Shown: positions 26,936 through 36,385 of the stretch, piece by piece
How positions within the stretch are numbered: the stretch's first letter is position 1
Layout of the letters: each line of letters starts with the position of its first letter
DNA from: Chloroflexota bacterium
GTDB taxonomy: Bacteria; Chloroflexota; Anaerolineae; Anaerolineales; UBA4823
Assembly (NCBI GenBank): GCA_029265355.1
Contig: JAJUJL010000009.1
Location: 1 to 64,000, forward strand
DNA length: 64,000 nucleotides
Reading direction: 5' to 3'
The notes under the pieces: generated by a model
Told to the model about the DNA's origin: nothing
The model's database searches: none
What the model saw: only the letters and a program-made list of their open reading frames with translations
Program-made: the position numbers and the translations under genes

Positions 26936-27848
26936 GCCCGCCTATTTGAAGCTGTTCAGAAATGGCGAACTTGGCCAGCGCGTGCTCAAGGCTTACGCCA
27001 TGCTGGAAGCCTGCCATGTGTGCGCCTGGGGTTGCCAGGTCAATCGGCGGGCAGGAGAATTGGGCCGCTGTCACACCGGCGAGCTGGCGCGAGTGAGCAG
27101 TTACGCGCCTCATTTTGGCGAGGAAGATCCGCTGCGCGGTTGGGGCGGATCGGGCACGATTTTCTTCTCGCGCTGCAATCTGCGCTGCCAGTACTGCCAG
27201 AATCATGAGATCAGCCAGACCGACGCCGGACTGGAACTGGAGCCTCAAGAGATCGCCGCCTTGATGTTGGAGCTGCAATCGGAAGGTTGTCACAATATCA
27301 ACCTCGTCTCGCCCAGCCATGTCGTTCCCCAAATTTTGGCCGCCCTGTGGATCGCCGCCCGCGCCGGCTTAAAAATTCCCCTGGTGTACAACACCGGCGG
27401 GTATGACTCTCTGGAGACGCTGGCGCTGCTGGATGGCGTAGTGGATATCTACATGCCTGATATGAAGTATGCGGACCCGAAAATCGCCGAAAAATATTCT
27501 GGCATCCCCAATTATCCCCGTATCAACCAGGCGGCTGTCAAGGAGATGCATCGCCAGGTGGGCGATTTGCAACTCGACGAACACGGGATCGCCCAGCGCG
27601 GCCTGCTGGTGCGCCACCTGGTGCTGCCCGAAAACCTGGCAGGCACCGAGCAGATCGTGCATTTCCTGGCAAATGAAATTTCCAAAGACACCTACCTGAA
27701 CCTGATGGATCAATACCGCCCGGCCTATAAAGCCCACCACTATCCAGAGCTCAGTCGCACGATTACAGCGGCGGAATTCCAGCAGGCAGTTGTTCTGGCA
27801 CACCAGGCTGGTTTACACCGCCTGGACCAACGTGTGCGGCGATTTTAA
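26922..27848 (+). CDS. Radical SAM protein, PflX-like (COG1313)
   Basis: The 308-residue protein has the radical SAM cluster motif CNLRCQYC (about 84-91). Before it lies a Cys-containing leader (CHVCAWGCQVNR...GRCHTG) typical of the PflX/COG1313 group. Later motifs are NTGGYDSLE, DIYMPDMKYAD and RHLVLPEN. The family resembles pyruvate-formate-lyase activases but its substrate is not established. The ATG at 26922 was chosen because homologous sequence begins there. Confidence 0.88.
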   Translation: MPEFEPAYLKLFRNGELGQRVLKAYAMLEACHVCAWGCQVNRRAGELGRCHTGELARVSSYAPHFGEEDPLRGWGGSGTIFFSRCNLRCQYCQNHEISQTDAGLELEPQEIAALMLELQSEGCHNINLVSPSHVVPQILAALWIAARAGLKIPLVYNTGGYDSLETLALLDGVVDIYMPDMKYADPKIAEKYSGIPNYPRINQAAVKEMHRQVGDLQLDEHGIAQRGLLVRHLVLPENLAGTEQIVHFLANEISKDTYLNLMDQYRPAYKAHHYPELSRTITAAEFQQAVVLAHQAGLHRLDQRVRRF

Positions 27849-27985
27849 TCATTAGTGTTTGATTAAATTATATGGACAATACCTTGACAATACTGTGATA
27901 TAACGTAAAATTATAACTAATCAGGGTGGATTTAGCCAACATCAATTTACCGGTTGCTTCTCTCCTCCGATTGGGTTGCCGATAG

Positions 27986-28014
27986 ACGAGGCAGTGCTGA
28001 CCACACTGCCTCGT
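27986..28014. terminator. Perfect 11-bp hairpin after the radical SAM gene
   Basis: Arms 27986-27996 and 28004-28014 are exact inverted repeats with a 7-nt loop. The downstream run is not strongly T-rich, so it may stabilise the 3' end as much as terminate. Confidence 0.55.
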
Positions 28015-28031
28015 CGTCGTTTGAGCATCCC

Positions 28032-28059
28032 TTGACAGCAGATCATCCGATGGTAAACT
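28032..28059 (+). promoter_or_regulatory. Promoter for the proS leader or a small RNA
   Basis: TTGACA at 28032-28037, a 16-bp spacer and TAAACT at 28054-28059. A start near 28066 would give a transcript that reaches the terminator at 28190. Confidence 0.55.
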
Positions 28060-28065
28060 TGTCAA

Positions 28066-28225
28066 CATCATGCGCGGCCATTCACACCTGCAGCCCATAC
28101 CTGGCCCATCCCCTAGTAACCGCAAGCTGCACCTGGCTTTCGGTTCGTTTGGGCTCGGCAACTAAGCTCGCGTAATCCAAACGAAAACTGCCCTCTGGAC
28201 TGAAAGCCATCCAGAGGGCCTTTCT
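28066..28225 (+). ncRNA. Structured leader or small RNA upstream of proS
   Basis: About 160 nt without an ORF. It holds a 10-bp hairpin with one mismatch (28118-28127 with 28136-28145), then a perfect 9-bp stem (28144-28152 with 28177-28185), then a strong terminator. The first two stems share two bases, so they compete. I do not see a T-box core (GGGTGGNACC) or any 6S, SRP or tmRNA signature. It could be an attenuator for ProRS or an independent RNA. Confidence 0.4.
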
Positions 28226-28226
28226 A
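28190..28226 (+). terminator. Intrinsic terminator in the proS leader
   Basis: A perfect 10-bp stem (28190-28199 with 28210-28219) with a 10-nt loop, followed by CTTTCTATT. It lies 54 bp before the proS ATG, so read-through may set proS expression. Confidence 0.7.
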
Positions 28227-28279
28227 TTATCAGACTGCACGCAAGCGGTCGAAAGCACTCATCTCTCAGGAGGCCATCT

Positions 28280-30088
28280 ATGCGAATGTCTCAAATGTTC
28301 AGCCAGACCTTGCGGGAAGCTCCTGGCGACGCGGAAACCACCAGCCATGCCCTGCTGCTGCGCGCCGGCTTCATCCGCCAGCTTGCGGCAGGCATCTTCA
28401 CCGCTATGCCTCTCGCTCGGCGCACGCTCACCCGCCTGGAAAATATCATGCGCGAGGAAATGAATGCCATCGGCGGTCAAGAAATCACCATGCCGGTGGT
28501 GCATCCGGCTGAACTCTGGCAGGAGACAGAGCGCTGGTACCAGATCGGTTCGGAGATGGGCCGCTTCAAAGACAAAAATTTGCGCGACATGGTGCTTGGC
28601 ATGACCCACGAAGAAGTTGTCACCGACCTGGCGCGCAAAGAGATCCAGTCCTACCGCCAGTTGCCGCGCCTGATTTACCAGATCCAGACCAAGTGGCGCG
28701 ATGACCCCCGTCCACGCGCCGGGTTGATCCGCGTGCGCGAGTTCACCATGAAAGACTCTTACAGCCTGGATGCTGACTGGGAAGGGCTGGATAAGCAGTA
28801 CCGCGCCCATTACCAGGCCTACTTCAACATTTTCCACCGCTGCGGCTTGCCGGTCATCGCCGTGAAATCCGATGTCGGTATGATGGGTGGCAAGCTGGCG
28901 CACGAATACATGTACCTCACCCCTATCGGCGAGGACACCCTGCTGCTGTGCGACGCCTGCTCCTATTCCGCCAACCGCCAGATTGCTGCATTTCGCAAGC
29001 AAGCCGCCCCAATGGAACAGCCTTTGCCCATTGAAAAGGTTGCCACACCGGAGACCAAAACTATCGCCGCCCTGGCTGAGTTTCTCTCCATTCCCGCTAG
29101 CCGGACTGCTAAAGCTGTCTTCATGGTCGCCAAAGTGCCCGAGGGCCAGGTGACCGTAGACAAACTGGTCTTCGCTGTCCTGCGTGGCGACATGGAACTG
29201 AACGAGACCAAACTGGCCAACGCCCTCAAGGCCAGTGAACTGCGCCCTGCTCACGATGAGGAGATCGCCTCCATTGGCGCTGTTCCCGGCTACGCCTCGC
29301 CGGTGGGCATTGATCCCGCCAGCCTGGGCTACTCCGATCAAACACCATTGCCGCTGGTCATTATCGTCGATGACTTGATTCCCCAATCCAGCAACCTGGT
29401 TGCTGGCGCCAATGAAGCAGGATACCACCTGCGCAATGTCAACTATGGGCGCGATTACACCGCTCACCTGGTTGCCGATCTCACCGCCGCCCGGGATGGC
29501 GATGGTTGCCCACGCTGCGGCAGCCCGCTGCGCACCGTGCGCGGCGTCGAAGTCGGCAATATCTTCAAGCTGGGCACGCGCTATTCAGATGCCATGGGCG
29601 CCACCTTCCTGGACAAAGACGGCAAGGAAAAATCCATCATCATGGGCTCGTACGGCATCGGCAGCGGGCGACTCATGGCCTGCATCGCTGAAGAACACAA
29701 TGATGAGAACGGATTGATCTGGCCGGTGACCGTCGCCCCCTATCATGTTCACCTCGTGGCGCTGGTTGGCAAGGACAGCGAGGAGACTCGCCAGCAAGCG
29801 GACAAGCTTTATACAGATCTACAGGCAGCCGGAATCGAGGTTTTGTTCGATGATCGCGACGAAAGCCCGGGAGTAAAATTCAATGACGCCGACCTGATCG
29901 GTTTGCCAGTGCGCATCACCGTGAGCCAGCGTTCGTTGCAGCAGGGCAGCGTTGAATTCAAGCGCCGCGATCGCAAGGAGAAATTCCTGGTTTCTCTCGA
30001 TGCTGCCATTAGCCGCGCCCAGCAAGAGCTGGATACATTGCGCAGCGAAATTCAGGCTAAGGTTGTGCCTGTGCCTTACGAAGACTAG
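28280..30088 (+). CDS. proS: Prolyl-tRNA synthetase
   Basis: Class II synthetase of 602 residues, bacterial type. It has motif 1 (EITMPVVHPAELW), TXE loop MTHEEVV, motif 2 (RVREFTMKDSYS), an editing insertion (about 240-380 with KAVFMVA and GYASPVGI), motif 3 (GSYGIGSGRLM) and the C-terminal anticodon-binding domain. GGAGG lies 7 bp before the ATG. The gene follows a structured leader with a terminator, which suggests control by premature termination. Confidence 0.97.
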   Translation: MRMSQMFSQTLREAPGDAETTSHALLLRAGFIRQLAAGIFTAMPLARRTLTRLENIMREEMNAIGGQEITMPVVHPAELWQETERWYQIGSEMGRFKDKNLRDMVLGMTHEEVVTDLARKEIQSYRQLPRLIYQIQTKWRDDPRPRAGLIRVREFTMKDSYSLDADWEGLDKQYRAHYQAYFNIFHRCGLPVIAVKSDVGMMGGKLAHEYMYLTPIGEDTLLLCDACSYSANRQIAAFRKQAAPMEQPLPIEKVATPETKTIAALAEFLSIPASRTAKAVFMVAKVPEGQVTVDKLVFAVLRGDMELNETKLANALKASELRPAHDEEIASIGAVPGYASPVGIDPASLGYSDQTPLPLVIIVDDLIPQSSNLVAGANEAGYHLRNVNYGRDYTAHLVADLTAARDGDGCPRCGSPLRTVRGVEVGNIFKLGTRYSDAMGATFLDKDGKEKSIIMGSYGIGSGRLMACIAEEHNDENGLIWPVTVAPYHVHLVALVGKDSEETRQQADKLYTDLQAAGIEVLFDDRDESPGVKFNDADLIGLPVRITVSQRSLQQGSVEFKRRDRKEKFLVSLDAAISRAQQELDTLRSEIQAKVVPVPYED

Positions 30089-30093
30089 ATGGT

Positions 30094-30126
30094 AGTGTCT
30101 GGCCGGATGACCTCCGGCCAGACACT
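30094..30126. terminator. Bidirectional terminator between proS and SCP2 genes
   Basis: A perfect 14-bp stem (30094-30107 with 30113-30126) with a 5-nt loop, between convergent genes 46 bp apart. Confidence 0.82.
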
Positions 30127-30134
30127 CATGAGCA

Positions 30135-30470
30135 TCAATTCGAAGACATCTTAAAGAAGCTGGTCAGCTTCATCGCCAGGTTCAAATCGCCTGCCAGCTT
30201 CAAGCGCCCTTGCATGAAATACTGCATGCCATTCGCCCGCCCCAATAGAACATCCTTGAAATCCTGGGCGTCGGCGGTCATCGTCATCTTTGGCGCATCT
30301 GCATTGCCAGGGGCGACGGTACACTTCCCCTCACGGATGGTGATAATCCAATCACCACCTTCCTCGCCGGTGAGGTGATATTGAATGACGGCATCCACAC
30401 CTTCTGCCGCTTCGGGTCGGAAAGCGCGTTCATGGTTTCGGATGAGTTGTTCAACGGTGATATCAGCCAT
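30135..30470 (-). CDS. SCP2 sterol-binding domain protein
   Basis: The 111-residue protein is one SCP2 domain (VDAVIQYHLTGEEGGDWIITIREGKC, then a late GRLKLAGDLNLAMKL). These bind fatty acyl or sterol-like lipids in a hydrophobic tunnel. It is the last gene after thiolase and the FadB-like gene, consistent with a role in acyl-CoA handling. Confidence 0.9.
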   Translation of the reverse strand: MADITVEQLIRNHERAFRPEAAEGVDAVIQYHLTGEEGGDWIITIREGKCTVAPGNADAPKMTMTADAQDFKDVLLGRANGMQYFMQGRLKLAGDLNLAMKLTSFFKMSSN

Positions 30471-30505
30471 ATCTATTCTTCTCCTGTTGTCGGATACAAT
30501 TCATC

Positions 30506-31708
30506 TCACGACAGATTCTCAAAGATACCCGCGGCGCCCATGCCGCCGCCGATGCACATGGTCACCATGCCAAACTGCACACCCCGCAGTTTCATCTCAT
30601 AGATCAACTGGGTGGTCAACTTGGCCCCCGTGCAGCCCAGGGGGTGCCCCAGGGCAATAGCGCCTCCGTTGACATTGGTAATTTCTTCGTTCATGTCCAA
30701 TTGGCGCATCACGGCCAGTCCCTGCGCGGCAAAGGCCTCGTTCAGCTCGATCAGCCCAATATCCCTCAATGTCAGCCCAGCCAGCTTCAAAGCCTTCGGC
30801 ACTGCTGCTACTGGACCGATGCCCATGATCTCCGGCGGAACACCGCCAACAGCATAAGCAATGAAGCGCGCCAATGGCTTCAAGCCCAATGCCTCTGCTT
30901 TGGCTCGCGACATGATAATCACCCCTGCCGCGCCGTCCGACATTTGCGACGAATTACCGGCAGTCACCGTGCCCCCTTCTTTGAACGCTGGCTTCAACTT
31001 GGCCAAAGCTTCCAGGCTGGTATCGGCGCGCGGCCCTTCGTCGCGCACGAAATCGAATTCGCGCACCTTGGGTGATTTCGCGCCGTTCGGCTCAACCGTC
31101 TTAACCCGCAAGGGTACGATCTGTTCATCAAAACGCCCCGACTGCACTGCCGCCGCCGCTAACTGGTTGCTGCGCAATGCGAAAGCATCCTGATCTTGCC
31201 GGCTGATTCCGTACTGGGCAGCCACATTCTCCGCGGTCAGCCCCATGCTGGTGAAGGCTTGCGGGTAATTTTCCGCCAGGTATGGCATGGGTGAGAACTT
31301 ATACCCAGTCATTGGCACCATGCTCATTGATTCTGTGCCGCCCGCTATGGCAGTCTGGATCTGACCTGCTATGATGGCATGCGCGGCGTGAGCGATGCTT
31401 TGCAAACCCGAAGAGCAGAAGCGGTTAATCGTCTCAGCTGGCACAGTATAGGGCAAACCGGCGCGAAGTCCGACCATGCGCGCCATGTTCATACCTTGTT
31501 CGCCCTCTGGAAAGGCGCAACCCAGGATCAAATCATCGATCTCAGCCGGATTCAAAGCCGGGGCGCGACGCAGCAGTTCTTGTACGACTGCGGCAGCCAT
31601 CTCATCCGGGCGCATACTCGCCAGGCTGCCGCGCTTGGCTTTGCCTACCGCGGTGCGTGCGGCCGCCACAATGACAGGCTCTCGTTCAGCATCCATCGTT
31701 GTCATCAC
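30506..31708 (-). CDS. Acetyl-CoA acyltransferase (thiolase)
   Basis: The 400-residue thiolase has the nucleophilic Cys in [14 protein letters not shown] (about 91), the [18 protein letters not shown] block with the catalytic His, and the second active Cys in [12 protein letters not shown]. It cleaves 3-ketoacyl-CoA in the last step of beta-oxidation, partnering the multifunctional protein upstream. The pair is arranged as in fadN-fadA operons. Confidence 0.95.
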   Translation of the reverse strand: MMTTMDAEREPVIVAAARTAVGKAKRGSLASMRPDEMAAAVVQELLRRAPALNPAEIDDLILGCAFPEGEQGMNMARMVGLRAGLPYTVPAETINRFCSSGLQSIAHAAHAIIAGQIQTAIAGGTESMSMVPMTGYKFSPMPYLAENYPQAFTSMGLTAENVAAQYGISRQDQDAFALRSNQLAAAAVQSGRFDEQIVPLRVKTVEPNGAKSPKVREFDFVRDEGPRADTSLEALAKLKPAFKEGGTVTAGNSSQMSDGAAGVIIMSRAKAEALGLKPLARFIAYAVGGVPPEIMGIGPVAAVPKALKLAGLTLRDIGLIELNEAFAAQGLAVMRQLDMNEEITNVNGGAIALGHPLGCTGAKLTTQLIYEMKLRGVQFGMVTMCIGGGMGAAGIFENLS

Positions 31709-31763
31709 TTCATCTCCTTAGAAACCCTTCCACGGTTACCGGGTGGACCGGCGTGAAATGGAA

Positions 31764-34187
31764 CTAATTCCTCAGCACCTTGCCAGTTTGCAGCAGGTTC
31801 CACATGCGCTGCTGTGTCTTCTCTTCTCCGCACAGCGAGAGGAACGCATCCCGTTCCAGGTCCAGGATATACTGCTCAGAAACCCAGGCTGGCGCACTGA
31901 TCTCGCCTCCGGTGAGCACATAAGCCAGCTTCCCGGCAATATGGGCTTCATACGCTGTGATATAACCGCCCTCTTTCATCATGTGAATGCCCACGCGCAA
32001 CGCCGCAAGCGCATCCCTTCCTGCAGCAAAGATCTGCTCCGGTATTGGCGGGGCGTAACCGCAGCCCGCCAGGTGCAGCACCTCCTTCTTAGCCTCGCTG
32101 AGCAAATGCTCTCGACTCATCACTGTGCGGTCGCACGGGCTGAGGATGCCCATCTGGCGCGCTTCTTCGGCCGATGTGGATACCTTTGCCAGGCCAATCT
32201 GCTCGAAAAGACGCTGCAGCAAGGGCAATGGCTCGACATTCTTGGTGCGCATGGGCGGATTCAGCACCCGGCGCAGCATCTCTTTGGTGCCGCCGCCAGC
32301 GGGTATCACGCCCGCGCCGATCTCCACCAACCCGGCGTACAATTCCACCGATGCCACCACACGGCTGGCGTGCATCGTCACCTCTGCCCCGCCTCCCAAG
32401 GCCAATCCAGCGGGAGCGATGACCACCGGCTTGGGGGAGTATCGCATGCGCATGTTCATATCCTGCATCTTCTTGACCGCTGCTTCGAGCTGATCCCACA
32501 TCCCACCCTGCGCACCCATCACCACCATGAACAAGTTGGCGCCAGCACTGAAGGCCTCCGCCTCATTGCCGATCACCAGACCTTCGAATTCACGCTCCGT
32601 GCGGTCGAGTCCTTCCAGGATCATGTTGAAGATGTCGTCATCCAACGCATTCATCTTGGTGTGAAACTCAACACAGGCCACCCCATCGCCCAGGTCGACC
32701 AGCGAGGCGCCGGGGTTGCGCTTGATCAGGCGACCCGCCGCCTTCTGCTCTCTGAGCAGCACCAGGCCAGCCGGGCGCACAATCGGCTCGTAACCACCCA
32801 GCGCCGGGTTGTAGACACCAACTGCCGTCTGCCCCTGGCTCTGGTAGAAACTCTGGCACCCATTGGAAAGCATCTCTTCGACCCAGGCCGCTGGCGGAAA
32901 GCCTGCCGCTTTCATGCCCTCGATGGTTTCCGCTACCCCCAGCATATCCCAAATTTCGAAGGGACCGGCCTCGCGTCCAAAACCCCAACGCATGGCATCA
33001 TCGATCGGCTTGGGGGTATCGGCAATCTCAGGAATGCGCTCAGAAGCGTAAGCCAGGCTTTGAAAGGTGAGTGCTCGCACCAGCTCGCCAGCCCGGTCAT
33101 CGGCTTTCATCAGGGTGCGCATACGCTTACCCAGATCTTCCTCGTCGCGCACCTTACCGATCGACTCGAAACGCACCTTCTGCGGCGGCTTGTACTCCAG
33201 GGTTTTCAAGTCAAGCGACCAAAATTCCTTGCCGCCTTCGGCGTTGCGCACTTCTTTGTAGAAACCCTGCTTGGTTTTATTGCCCAAAGCGCCACGCTCC
33301 ACTAAGGTGCCGATCAGGTGATTGACCCGCTCAGAGCCCAGGTAGCGCAAGGCGTGGGCGTCGTGCGGGATGGCCGGCGCCAGGTTACGCCCAACGTGAT
33401 CCCAAACATCAATACCCACCAGGTCGATCAGACGGAAAGTCGCCGTCTTGGGGTTGCCAATCGCCGGGCCGGTAATGGCGTCCACCTCATCCACGGTGTA
33501 ACCCTTTTCCAGGATGTAGTCCAGGGCAAACGCCGCGCTGCCGAAGGCCAGTCGGTTGCCAATGAAATTCGGTGTATCCTTGGCAGGCACAATGCCTTTG
33601 CCCAGGCGATACTCGCCAAAATGGCTGATCACCTGCACCACTTCCGGCAGCGTCTCCTTGGTCGGGATGATCTCAAGCAATTTCAGGTAGCGGGGCGGAT
33701 TGAAGAAATGCGTGCCCAGAAAATGTTGACGGAAACTCTCCGACATGCCCTCTGCAATCGAGGCGACCGGTATACCCGAGGTGTTGGTGCTGACGATCGT
33801 ATGGGAGCTGCGCAGCGAGTCGATGCGCTCCATCAGCGAGCGCTTGATCTTCAGGTTTTCAACGATGGCCTCGATCACCCAATCTGCCCCTGCCACCACC
33901 CCCAAATCATCTTCCAGGTTGCCGATGCTGACCAGCGCCGCGTGTTCGGGAGTGAAAAAGCTGGCTGGGCGGGATTTTTGGGCGCGTTCCAGGCCCTCGC
34001 GCACGATGCGATTGCGCACCTGCGCATCCTGCAGCGTCAGGCCGCGTTTTTCTTCATCCGGGGTCAATTTGTTGGGGACGATATCCAACAAGGTGACCGG
34101 CACCCCGGCATTCGCCAGGTGAGCAGCGATCGCTGCTCCCATGGTGCCTGCACCAATCACCACTGCTCGATGAATATGGTACTTCAT
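31764..34187 (-). CDS. 3-hydroxyacyl-CoA dehydrogenase / enoyl-CoA hydratase (FadN-like)
   Basis: The 807-residue bifunctional enzyme begins with an NAD-binding GAGTMGAAIAAHLANAG (about 13-29) and hydroxyacyl-CoA dehydrogenase domains (GTHFFNPPRYLKLLEII, GNRLAFG). It ends with a crotonase domain (about 480-690; VIGNEAEAFSAGANLFM and PAGLALGGGAEVTMHA). This order, dehydrogenase first, is that of FadN rather than E. coli FadB. It carries out the second and third steps of beta-oxidation. Confidence 0.95.
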   Translation of the reverse strand: MKYHIHRAVVIGAGTMGAAIAAHLANAGVPVTLLDIVPNKLTPDEEKRGLTLQDAQVRNRIVREGLERAQKSRPASFFTPEHAALVSIGNLEDDLGVVAGADWVIEAIVENLKIKRSLMERIDSLRSSHTIVSTNTSGIPVASIAEGMSESFRQHFLGTHFFNPPRYLKLLEIIPTKETLPEVVQVISHFGEYRLGKGIVPAKDTPNFIGNRLAFGSAAFALDYILEKGYTVDEVDAITGPAIGNPKTATFRLIDLVGIDVWDHVGRNLAPAIPHDAHALRYLGSERVNHLIGTLVERGALGNKTKQGFYKEVRNAEGGKEFWSLDLKTLEYKPPQKVRFESIGKVRDEEDLGKRMRTLMKADDRAGELVRALTFQSLAYASERIPEIADTPKPIDDAMRWGFGREAGPFEIWDMLGVAETIEGMKAAGFPPAAWVEEMLSNGCQSFYQSQGQTAVGVYNPALGGYEPIVRPAGLVLLREQKAAGRLIKRNPGASLVDLGDGVACVEFHTKMNALDDDIFNMILEGLDRTEREFEGLVIGNEAEAFSAGANLFMVVMGAQGGMWDQLEAAVKKMQDMNMRMRYSPKPVVIAPAGLALGGGAEVTMHASRVVASVELYAGLVEIGAGVIPAGGGTKEMLRRVLNPPMRTKNVEPLPLLQRLFEQIGLAKVSTSAEEARQMGILSPCDRTVMSREHLLSEAKKEVLHLAGCGYAPPIPEQIFAAGRDALAALRVGIHMMKEGGYITAYEAHIAGKLAYVLTGGEISAPAWVSEQYILDLERDAFLSLCGEEKTQQRMWNLLQTGKVLRN

Positions 34188-34202
34188 GGGACCTCCTCTT
34201 CG

Positions 34203-35054
34203 CTAGGGTTGGTAAATGACGAATTGATCGAAAAGGGCGCTGAACTCATCGCCCGACCGTGTCCCGGCAATCACACCGGCCTCTCCTTCACCCATGGAAT
34301 CATCCTGCACTTCCAACAGCTTCTGTCCATTGACATACAAAATCAACCGCTCCCCGATGCAATCAGCCTGGATACGATTCGTTTCATCTTTGCGAATCGC
34401 TCCGCTCGTGTCCAGGCCTTCCTCAAGAAACTCGAACTCACCATCCAACATCGAAGCGATACCATAGAATCCATCGTTGCCAATCACCAACGCGTAATAA
34501 TTATCACCATCCACATGACGGCAAACCAACCCGAAATACCCGTCTGCATCGCCGCTCTCGCGCTCGGCATCCACTTGCAGGATAGCGTCTTGCAGGTTCT
34601 GTGTTCTGACGCTCCAATAGCCAGAGCTGGTGGTCTTGACTGCAATTCGATAGCGACCTTCCACATACTCGAACTCGTAGAAATCCGTGCTCTCCACATA
34701 CCAGGATTGGCGCGAAAAATCATCCTCGAAGAGAACGGTAGGTGAAGGTGTGGCAGCGAGCAGCGGTGTAGCGCTGGGCGCCGGGGTATCGGTTGGCGCG
34801 GGCGGCGTATCGGTCGCCATCGGATATGGGAAGCTGGTGGGGGCCTCGACCGGGGTGGTCGGCGGGAGTGTCGCTGCCGGCGCGGCCTGCGTCAGCCCAG
34901 CGATCAACGTCTGCGCCGCCTGGGTGAAAATCGCGTGTTGGTCGATCGTTGCGGGAAGCGGCGCTGGCGCGTTGCAACCCGCCAGTCCAGCAACCCCAAT
35001 GACCACCATAACCATTACTTTCCAATTCCACAACGTTTTATTCCAATTGGTCAT
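34203..35054 (-). CDS. Lipoprotein with concanavalin-like C-terminal domain
   Basis: The 283-residue protein has a lipoprotein signal (lipobox LAGC, Cys near 28), a Pro/Thr/Ala-rich spacer (about 40-110) and a beta-sandwich domain (about 115-280). The domain has FEDDFSRQSWYVES, YWSVRTQNLQDAILQVDAE and FGLVCRHVDGDNYYAL, as in DUF1080/LamG-like lectin folds. Function unknown. Its start overlaps the end of the CNNM gene by 17 bp. Confidence 0.78.
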   Translation of the reverse strand: MTNWNKTLWNWKVMVMVVIGVAGLAGCNAPAPLPATIDQHAIFTQAAQTLIAGLTQAAPAATLPPTTPVEAPTSFPYPMATDTPPAPTDTPAPSATPLLAATPSPTVLFEDDFSRQSWYVESTDFYEFEYVEGRYRIAVKTTSSGYWSVRTQNLQDAILQVDAERESGDADGYFGLVCRHVDGDNYYALVIGNDGFYGIASMLDGEFEFLEEGLDTSGAIRKDETNRIQADCIGERLILYVNGQKLLEVQDDSMGEGEAGVIAGTRSGDEFSALFDQFVIYQP

Positions 35055-36375
35055 CTCTCTCTCCCGGCGCTCTGTTCGGACTGGGAGTCAACAAGACTTT
35101 GTCGACTCTCCGGCCATCCATATCCATCACCTCAAATAACCACCCACCCCATTCGAATTGATCGGCAGGCTCTGGGATCTTCCCAAGTTGTGTCATGATA
35201 AAGCCCCCCAGGGTCTGAAAATAGCCCTGTTCTTCGCCTGGCAAAATCGGGATACCAAAACGCTCGGTGAAGTCATCGATGTCCATCATCCCATCAATCA
35301 AGAAAGAACCATCTGGGCGGGCGATCACTTCGAGATCTTCCTCCACGCCAGGCTCTGGCAGTGCTCCCACAATCGCCTCCAACAGGTCGAAGGTGGTCAC
35401 GATGCCTTGAAAACCACCAAATTCATCGATGACCAGCGCCATGTGCGCCCGTTCGGTGCGAAACAACTCGAGCACCTTGAGCGCCAACATGCTATCCGGC
35501 ACGAACAAAGGGGCAATCATCGCTCCTCGCAAGTCCAGCGCAGCCCCATCCAGGCTCGCCTTCAGCAGATCTCGCGCCTGCACAATGCCAACCACGTGAT
35601 CCAGACTGCCGACGACTGCGGGGTAGCGGGAGTAATTGCTATTCAAAATCTTTTGACGGTTCACCTCATCTGGATCGGTTAGATCCAGCCAGGTGATCTC
35701 GGTGCGCGGCGTCATCAGGCTATCCACCCGGCGATCTCCCAGGCGTAGCACCGCCTGTACCATGTCCTGCTCGACTGCTTCGAAAACACCGGCTTGCGTT
35801 CCTTGCTGAATCAGAAGCTTAATTTCCTCTTGTGTAATGGGCGGCTCCTGTTCCAGTTTCTGCCCCACGAGGCGCAACGCCAGGCTGGTTGACAGAGACA
35901 GGAAACGCACCACCGGCGAGGTGATCCGCGAGAGGATCAGCATCGGCCGAGCAAGCGCTGCGGCAGTGCGTTCTGGGTTTCTCAGCGCCAGGCGCTTGGG
36001 CGCCAGCTCACCGAAAATCAGGCTGAAGTAGGTAATCGCTAGCACCACCAGCACCACGGCGATCGCCTCGCTGTAAGGCGCCAGGTACGGAACTCCGCGC
36101 AACCAGGTCGCGATCGTCTCCGCCAGGGTTGCGCCGCCAAATGCGCCTGCCAGCACACCCACCAGGGTGATTCCCACCTGCACAGCAGAGAGAAAATCAT
36201 CTGGATTTTGAGCCAGGGTCAAGGCTTCCCTCGCCTTTTCATCGCCTTCTTCTGCCCTCTGCTGCAAGCGCGCTTTGCGGGCTGAAACAATAGCAATTTC
36301 TGCCATCGCCAGCAGGCCATTAGCCAGGATCAATCCCAGGATGATGATAGTCTCTAAGGCAATCGACTGCATCAA
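35038..36375 (-). CDS. CNNM/CorC-HlyC-family membrane transporter
   Basis: The 445-residue protein has an N-terminal CNNM (DUF21) domain with four segments and a NGLLAMAEIAIVSARKARL motif. A CBS pair follows (about 215-340; MTPRTEITWL, VGIVQARDLL), and a C-terminal CorC-HlyC domain (about 355-440) with GFIMTQLGKIP. The family exports Mg2+ or other divalent ions; the old haemolysin label is not supported by function. No close functional link to the flanking lipid genes. Confidence 0.92.
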   Translation of the reverse strand: MMQSIALETIIILGLILANGLLAMAEIAIVSARKARLQQRAEEGDEKAREALTLAQNPDDFLSAVQVGITLVGVLAGAFGGATLAETIATWLRGVPYLAPYSEAIAVVLVVLAITYFSLIFGELAPKRLALRNPERTAAALARPMLILSRITSPVVRFLSLSTSLALRLVGQKLEQEPPITQEEIKLLIQQGTQAGVFEAVEQDMVQAVLRLGDRRVDSLMTPRTEITWLDLTDPDEVNRQKILNSNYSRYPAVVGSLDHVVGIVQARDLLKASLDGAALDLRGAMIAPLFVPDSMLALKVLELFRTERAHMALVIDEFGGFQGIVTTFDLLEAIVGALPEPGVEEDLEVIARPDGSFLIDGMMDIDDFTERFGIPILPGEEQGYFQTLGGFIMTQLGKIPEPADQFEWGGWLFEVMDMDGRRVDKVLLTPSPNRAPGERDDQLE

Positions 36376-36385
36376 GCACCTGATA

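Noticed and set aside
28066-28226. T-box riboswitch for proS
   Set aside because: The position and terminator fit, but I could not find the GGGTGGNACC-type core or a specifier loop, so I left it as an unassigned leader.
28259-29467. Minus-strand frame of 402 codons opposite proS
   Set aside because: Antisense shadow of a highly conserved synthetase gene; no family pattern.
31743-33305. Long plus-strand open frame (520 codons) opposite the FadN-like gene
   Set aside because: It is antisense to a clear bifunctional enzyme; its translation is rich in His, Arg and Gln with no domain, and the openness follows from codon bias of the real gene.
33318-34745. Second long plus-strand frame (475 codons) opposite the same gene and the lipoprotein
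   Set aside because: Same reasoning; it also runs through a gene boundary and has no recognisable motif.
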